The position numbers were made by a program, and so were the translations under genes. The notes under the pieces are model-generated. The model saw nothing but the letters and a program-made list of their open reading frames with translations. It was not told where the DNA came from and did not search any database. From CAJJBL01 sp964519035 (GTDB lineage: Bacteria; Pseudomonadota; Alphaproteobacteria; Puniceispirillales; Marisalimonadaceae), in NCBI GenBank assembly GCA_964519035.1, contig CAZFKZ010000045.1, forward strand, positions 1 to 11,598: a DNA stretch of 11,598 nt, read 5' to 3'. The first letter of the stretch is position 1, and each line of letters begins with the position of its first letter. This document shows positions 8,052-11,598 of the stretch, piece after piece.

Positions 8052-8520
8052 TTATAATTTTTTTGAAGAGAATGGCACTATCACCAACTGCATTTATATT
8101 AGACAAATTTTTGTAATAGTTTTTTCTTTCATTGTAAGCTTTATAGCCTAATTTTTCATAAAGTTTAATAGCAATTTCATTTTGAGCATTCACTTCAAGA
8201 AAAATAGTTGTATTTTCTCCTTCTAAATGGGCTTTTTTTTCAAAAGACTTCATTAAACTATACCCTATTCCATTATTGCGTTTATTTTTCACAACACCTA
8301 AATGGAGAATTTCAATTTCTCTATTTTGATTATGATTAAAAATTTCGTGGCCAAGAATTAGTCCTGAAATATGATTTTTATCTTCAAAAAATATATTTAA
8401 GCAATTTTTATTAGTAAAATGATCTCTTATTTGTTTTTGATCCCATGATAAATTTATATCTGAGTTATGATTGACAACCCAAGTAATAGGATCTGAAATA
8501 TTTGAATATACTTTCAACAC
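8044..8520 (-). CDS. rimI: GNAT-family acetyltransferase, probably RimI (ribosomal protein S18-alanine N-acetyltransferase)
   Basis: A 158-residue single-domain GNAT protein. The acetyl-CoA-binding motif A is visible as LGVVKNKRNNGIGYSLM (about 74-90), with the Q/R-x-x-G-x-G loop in the form RNNGIG. Motif B follows as FLEVNAQNEIAIKLYEKLGY (107-126). The run LEV..N..A..LY...GY....R..YY, the DSAILFKK ending and the position directly upstream of miaB are characteristic of RimI, which acetylates the N-terminal alanine of S18. The first possible start in frame is GTG at 8518-8520, followed immediately by TTG. The only good Shine-Dalgarno sequence (AGGAG, 8538-8542) precedes an out-of-frame ATG at 8531-8533, so the start is uncertain. 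tsaB, a frequent partner, is not here. It could be another small GNAT enzyme, as specificity is inferred. Confidence 0.72.
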   Translation of the reverse strand: MLKVYSNISDPITWVVNHNSDINLSWDQKQIRDHFTNKNCLNIFFEDKNHISGLILGHEIFNHNQNREIEILHLGVVKNKRNNGIGYSLMKSFEKKAHLEGENTTIFLEVNAQNEIAIKLYEKLGYKAYNERKNYYKNLSNINAVGDSAILFKKIINE

Positions 8521-8562
8521 AAAATAATAACATAGAACTCCTATATCTATTAAGTTTTTAAA

Positions 8563-8591
8563 TTGATTTATTCATTACATCTGCCAATATT
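8563..8591 (+). promoter_or_regulatory. Possible sigma70-type promoter for the SET-domain gene
   Basis: TTGATT (8563-8568) and AATATT (8586-8591), 17 nt apart, each match four of six consensus bases. They would start transcription a few bases before the ATG at 8605, which has no Shine-Dalgarno sequence, so a nearly leaderless mRNA is possible. In DNA this AT-rich, chance matches are common. Confidence 0.3.
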
Positions 8592-8604
8592 CGCTCCTTA
8601 AAAC

Positions 8605-9108
8605 ATGAATAAAGAAAAAAAATTATATCTTAAAAAAAACTCTGCCATCCACTCATCGGGACTATTTGCAAAATACGATATTCAATCTGGTGATAAAATA
8701 ATTGAATATGTTGGAGAAAAATTAACAAAAGCAAAATCAGATATCATTGCTGATGTACATATTGAAGCTAATAAAAAAGCTGGAACAAATGGTGCGGTCT
8801 ATCTTTTTACTCTCAATAAAACTCATGACATCAATGGTAAGGTTCCTTGGAATCTTGCTAAATATATTAATCACTCATGTGACCCTAATTGTGAAACTGA
8901 TATTGTTCGAGGACGAATATGGATAAGTGCTATCAAAGATATAAAAAAAGGTGATGAACTAACTTATGACTACGGATATGACATGTATAGTTTTGAGGAA
9001 CACCCTTGCAGATGTGGATCAAAAAACTGCTTAGGCTACATAGTTAGAAGTAACTTAAGATGGCGCGTTAAAAAAAAACTAGAAGAGAAAAAGAAAAAAT
9101 CCTTTTAA
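8605..9108 (+). CDS. SET-domain protein-lysine methyltransferase with post-SET zinc site
   Basis: A compact 167-residue SET protein, expected to transfer methyl groups from SAM to lysine side chains; the substrate is unknown. Seen in order: GLFA (19-22) in the N-terminal SET strand, IIEYVGE (32-38), the SAM-binding/pseudoknot motif YINHSCDPNC (87-96), the catalytic-site tyrosines in ELTYDYGY (118-125), and a post-SET C-x-C-x4-C (C135, C137, C142). C96 plus the three post-SET cysteines make a complete zinc site, as in eukaryotic SUV39/MLL-type enzymes. The tail after residue 150 is very basic (KKKLEEKKKK). There is no signal peptide or membrane segment, so it should be cytosolic. It is a lone gene, divergent from rimI and convergent with the permease gene. 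Base composition resembles its neighbours, so transfer, if any, is not recent. Start ATG chosen because it is the first codon of the open frame with the domain intact. Confidence 0.9.
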   Translation: MNKEKKLYLKKNSAIHSSGLFAKYDIQSGDKIIEYVGEKLTKAKSDIIADVHIEANKKAGTNGAVYLFTLNKTHDINGKVPWNLAKYINHSCDPNCETDIVRGRIWISAIKDIKKGDELTYDYGYDMYSFEEHPCRCGSKNCLGYIVRSNLRWRVKKKLEEKKKKSF

Positions 9109-9144
9109 GTAAATTACATAAACAAAGCCTAATACTACAATAAC

Positions 9145-9170
9145 CATGCCTTATTTTGAAGTAAGACATG
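9145..9170. terminator. Possible terminator hairpin between convergent genes
   Basis: CATGCCTTA (9145-9153) and TAAGACATG (9162-9170) form a 9-position stem around an 8-nt loop. It has one C·A mismatch in plus-strand RNA and is fully paired with one G·U in minus-strand RNA. It lies between the convergent SET gene and permease gene. No T-run follows directly on either strand; a TTTTTT (9183-9188) lies 12 nt beyond it on the plus strand, within a second short AT-rich inverted repeat (GATAAA/TTTATC). A bidirectional terminator is plausible but weak. Confidence 0.4.
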
Positions 9171-9193
9171 ATTAGATAAAGTAATTTTTTATC

Positions 9194-10162
9194 TTAATGA
9201 AGACCATTTGGTAAAATGATATAATGGATTGACAAAACAATACCTGCAGATATCGCCAATCCAAAGATCATTTTTAAAAAGTCTTTACCTATAATGGGAA
9301 ATATGTATTTCCTTATATTTGTCTTATGGTGTGTTGCTATTGCGAGCTCTCTTCCACACAATAATCCAACAAAAACCCAAGTTGTGGACATTGGTAAATC
9401 ATTTAGCTCTTTAAAGAAATAAAGTACTATACAATAAACAATGTCAATGATCGTACAAGATCGGGCATATCTAACACCAGTTTTTTCTAAAACAATTTTC
9501 TGAATTGAACCGCCCTCTCTCCAAAAAATATAAAACAGCAATATAATAAAATAGCTAATAACTAAAATAAATAAAATTGGACTTAATTTTCTTGGAAGAT
9601 AAACAGCTATGTTAGCTACATCATGCATTAACCAAGTACAAAATAAAAAACCAGAAGCAACCCACTGTGAGTTTCTCCAAAAGGCTTGCTTTTTAGGATC
9701 ATTAATTTCATCGTCTTTTTCATTAATAAATTTTGAGATAACAAACCAAATTATATAAGCTGACGTTGCGGCTATGGCATAACCTACAATACTTTTTAAC
9801 AAAACTTTTTCTAAAACAACCGTAGAGGCGAAGGCAGAAAGAACTAAAAATGTTGTAGAAACTGGAATGCCAACCCTCGTTAAAAGAACTAAAACTGCTG
9901 GCGCTACAGCGTGATACCATTGAATTTCGATATAAGGAATTTTATTTAAACGACCAAAAGTAATATCTCCATCGTAGACAACCCACCCATAAGTTAAGGT
10001 TCCTGCCATAGCTATTGAAGCTGCTGCGGCTAAAACATACCACTTATACCATTTCTTTTTGGCTGCAATAAAAGTGCCTAAAGTTTGAATTGAATCATTG
10101 CCAATAACTGACATGCCCGCAAGGGAAAAGCCGATAATAGTATAAAGTAAAGTTAGTTCCAT
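9194..10162 (-). CDS. PiT-like inorganic phosphate/anion permease
   Basis: A 322-residue hydrophobic protein with about eight to ten membrane segments and two PiT-like half repeats. The first half has IGNDSIQTLGTFIAA (20-34), close to the PiT G-x-N-D signature, and GIPVSTTF (98-105). The second has MHDVANIAVYLP (179-190) and DLPMSTTWVFVG (255-266), matching the repeated P-x-S-T-T element. PiT carriers move phosphate with H+ or Na+ across the inner membrane. The signatures are degenerate (the second lacks the usual G-x-N before D-V-A-N), and it is shorter than most PiT proteins, so substrate identity is uncertain; sulfate or another anion is possible. The ATG at 10160-10162 is well supported by a GAGGTG Shine-Dalgarno sequence 5-7 nt upstream, the strongest in the window. 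It stands alone, divergent from glnD. Confidence 0.68.
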   Translation of the reverse strand: MELTLLYTIIGFSLAGMSVIGNDSIQTLGTFIAAKKKWYKWYVLAAAASIAMAGTLTYGWVVYDGDITFGRLNKIPYIEIQWYHAVAPAVLVLLTRVGIPVSTTFLVLSAFASTVVLEKVLLKSIVGYAIAATSAYIIWFVISKFINEKDDEINDPKKQAFWRNSQWVASGFLFCTWLMHDVANIAVYLPRKLSPILFILVISYFIILLFYIFWREGGSIQKIVLEKTGVRYARSCTIIDIVYCIVLYFFKELNDLPMSTTWVFVGLLCGRELAIATHHKTNIRKYIFPIIGKDFLKMIFGLAISAGIVLSIHYIILPNGLH

Positions 10163-10170
10163 CGAATCAC

Positions 10171-10176
10171 CTCAAA
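10171..10176 (-). promoter_or_regulatory. Shine-Dalgarno site of the PiT-like gene
   Basis: On the minus strand, TTTGAGGTGATTCG immediately precedes the ATG at 10160-10162; GAGG pairs with the 16S anti-SD at normal spacing. It fixes the start of the permease gene and stands out because most genes here lack a visible ribosome-binding site. Confidence 0.7.
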
Positions 10177-10214
10177 TTATTAATTATTTACTGTAGTTAA
10201 TTAGATTAATTTTA

Positions 10215-10220
10215 ATTATA
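10215..10220 (-). promoter_or_regulatory. Possible -10 element for the PiT-like gene
   Basis: A perfect TATAAT on the minus strand would place a transcription start about 45 nt before the permease ATG. No convincing -35 lies at 16-18 nt. A second, competing pair on the same strand is TTGATT, 18 nt, TCTAAT. Given the high AT content this is only a candidate. Confidence 0.3.
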
Positions 10221-10247
10221 TTCAATCAAAATCATAACATATTATTT

Positions 10248-11598
10248 ATGCTAAAATCACATAAACAAATTAAAAAAAATATTCAACTCAAAAAGAAGGT
10301 ACTTATTGAAAAAATTAAGTCACCAAAAAATGGTTTTACCTACAGCTATGATTATACAAATTTAATTGACAAAAGTCTGATTGATTTAATCAATTATATT
10401 GATCCTAAAGATAAAGAGTATTGTTTAATCGCAGTTGGTGGTTACGGAAGAAGTGATGTAGCGCCTTTTAGTGATATTGATTTATTATTTATCTATTCGA
10501 AAAAAAATAAGGATATTAAAATATTTATATCTAAACTAAATAATGCACTATGGGATATTGGTTTAGAGATTGGGATTTCATTTCTAACAATCAATGAGGC
10601 CTTAAAAGATTCTAAGAAAGAAATTAAAACTTTAACAAAATTTTTAGAGTCTAGATATCTATTAGGAAATAGAGAACTTTATAATGAATACCTAAGAAAT
10701 ATTAAAATTTTAACCGGTAGACTCCATCCTTTAAAATTAAGTAAGCAAAAACTTCAAGAACTTTTTATTAGGCATAATAATGCACTTGGAACAAAAAGTA
10801 CTCTTGAACCAAACATCAAAGAAGGAGTTGGATGTTTAAGAGATATTCACACAATATTATGGATAAGTAATTTTTTATTTGATGTTAGGAAAGTTGATGA
10901 GCTAGAATCATTAAATATTTTATCAAGTACTGAAATAAGAGAATTAAAAAGATCTTGGGAATTTCTTATTACTGTCAGGTCTTTAAACCATTTTTTTAAT
11001 CAATCTAAGGGAGATATAATTAGTATTGAAAATCAATTAAAGATAGCCAAGCATCTCAAATACAAAGATGTTAATTTTAAAAGTCGCAAGAAAGAAATGG
11101 GCGTTGAAAAATTTATGAAAGATTTATTTTTACACATCACGAAAATTTCCGAAATATTAAATCTATTTTACTCAAAGTTACCTGAGGAGTTAATTATTTC
11201 AACTATATTTCAACAAGGAAGTAAAATTAAAAGTTATAAAAATAAAAATTTTAAAATAACTAAAGGTTTTTTAGAGTTTAAAAAATATGATTTAAAAAAT
11301 ATAACACTAAATTGGCTTTCACTTTTAAAGGAATCTCTAAATAAAAACATATTGGTTCATCCTAAAGTTCTAGATAGCTTGAGAAAAAATCATCAAAAAT
11401 TTCCAGCTAAATTAAAAGTAGAGGACTTTAAAATAATTCGATCAATTATTACAAGTAATGATAATCCAGTGCGAATATTAAGACATTTAAATGATTCAAG
11501 AATGTTAAATGCTATTTTTCCAGAGTTTGGAAGGGTTTGGGGGCAAGTTCAATACGATATCTACCATCAGTATACAACCGACGAGCATTTAATTTTAA
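10248..11598 (+). CDS. glnD: [Protein-PII] uridylyltransferase / uridylyl-removing enzyme, N-terminal part (cut by window edge)
   Basis: GlnD senses glutamine and uridylylates or deuridylylates PII proteins (GlnB/GlnK), controlling glutamine synthetase and nitrogen genes. The frame opens at ATG 10248-10250 and stays open to the window end (450 codons). Seen: the nucleotidyltransferase motif GGYGRSDVAPFSDIDLLF (64-81) with the metal-binding D-x-D; the family signature EPNIKEGVGCLRDIHTILW (187-205), usually D-I-K-E-G-x-G-G-L-R-D, here with Cys for the second Gly; and the linker to the HD domain, FGRVWGQVQYDIYHQYTTDEH (427-447). The N-terminal stretch before the catalytic motif is shorter than in E. 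coli (about 64 versus about 100 residues). The rest of the HD domain and the two ACT domains lie outside. No Shine-Dalgarno sequence is visible. It is divergent from the permease gene, separated by an 85-nt AT-rich spacer. Confidence 0.95.
   Translation, partial: MLKSHKQIKKNIQLKKKVLIEKIKSPKNGFTYSYDYTNLIDKSLIDLINYIDPKDKEYCLIAVGGYGRSDVAPFSDIDLLFIYSKKNKDIKIFISKLNNALWDIGLEIGISFLTINEALKDSKKEIKTLTKFLESRYLLGNRELYNEYLRNIKILTGRLHPLKLSKQKLQELFIRHNNALGTKSTLEPNIKEGVGCLRDIHTILWISNFLFDVRKVDELESLNILSSTEIRELKRSWEFLITVRSLNHFFNQSKGDIISIENQLKIAKHLKYKDVNFKSRKKEMGVEKFMKDLFLHITKISEILNLFYSKLPEELIISTIFQQGSKIKSYKNKNFKITKGFLEFKKYDLKNITLNWLSLLKESLNKNILVHPKVLDSLRKNHQKFPAKLKVEDFKIIRSIITSNDNPVRILRHLNDSRMLNAIFPEFGRVWGQVQYDIYHQYTTDEHLIL

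Noticed and set aside
8559..8587. Minus-strand promoter for rimI (TTGGCA, 17 nt, AATTTA)
   Set aside because: The -35 is good but the -10 matches only about two of six consensus bases; not listed as a feature.
9723..9920. Minus-strand open frame of 65 codons in another frame
   Set aside because: Embedded in the PiT-like gene on the same strand; low-complexity Ser/Phe-rich product typical of an out-of-frame shadow.
10178..10215. PHO-box-like sequence before the PiT-like gene (CTGTAG with AT-rich spacing)
   Set aside because: Only one half resembles CTGTCA and there is no second direct repeat at 11 nt; chance in AT-rich DNA.

Overview
The window is a strongly AT-rich, tightly packed stretch of core bacterial chromosome. 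The gene order rimI–miaB–phoH–ybeY–corC–lnt–(gap)–trmB–nusA–infB, all on the minus strand, is the arrangement typical of Alphaproteobacteria. Very low GC, overlapping or nearly touching genes, a short IF2 N-terminus and the absence of genes usually found in this cluster (fur, rimP and ylxR are not where expected) suggest a streamlined marine alphaproteobacterium of the SAR11/HIMB59 type. That placement is inference from style and synteny. Two runs of exactly 100 N show that this is a scaffold from a draft assembly.

Layout. Positions 1-938 (-) hold the N-terminal 312 codons of infB, cut by the window edge. nusA (951-2450, -) lies 12 nt upstream of it. A clear intrinsic terminator (about 2467-2493) separates nusA from the 3' part of trmB (2498-2791, -), which runs into the first N gap (2792-2891). 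Beyond the gap is a contiguous minus-strand operon: lnt (2892-4352, a few C-terminal codons lost in the gap), corC, ybeY, phoH, miaB and rimI (head at 8520). phoH is interrupted by the second N gap (5783-5882). The 55 nt on each side of that gap are identical, and collapsing them restores a full, in-frame 318-residue PhoH, so this gap is an assembly artefact.

Divergent from rimI lies a small SET-domain lysine methyltransferase gene with a complete post-SET zinc site (8605-9108, +). It converges on a PiT-like permease gene (9194-10162, -). Divergent from that is glnD (10248 to the window end, +), the PII uridylyltransferase, of which the first 450 codons are present.

How the genes work together. 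infB, nusA, trmB, miaB, ybeY and rimI all act in translation, tRNA modification, rRNA maturation or transcription elongation. phoH/ybeY/corC/lnt is the widely conserved ybeZ-ybeY-ybeX-lnt cluster joining RNA maturation to envelope lipoprotein acylation. The right end is a nutrient module: a probable anion/phosphate permease and the nitrogen-status sensor GlnD. I found no mobile element, CRISPR array, RNA gene or phage gene, and no new multigene system. The most unusual items are the SET methyltransferase, the terminator 16 nt before nusA, and the many non-ATG starts in the rimI–lnt operon.
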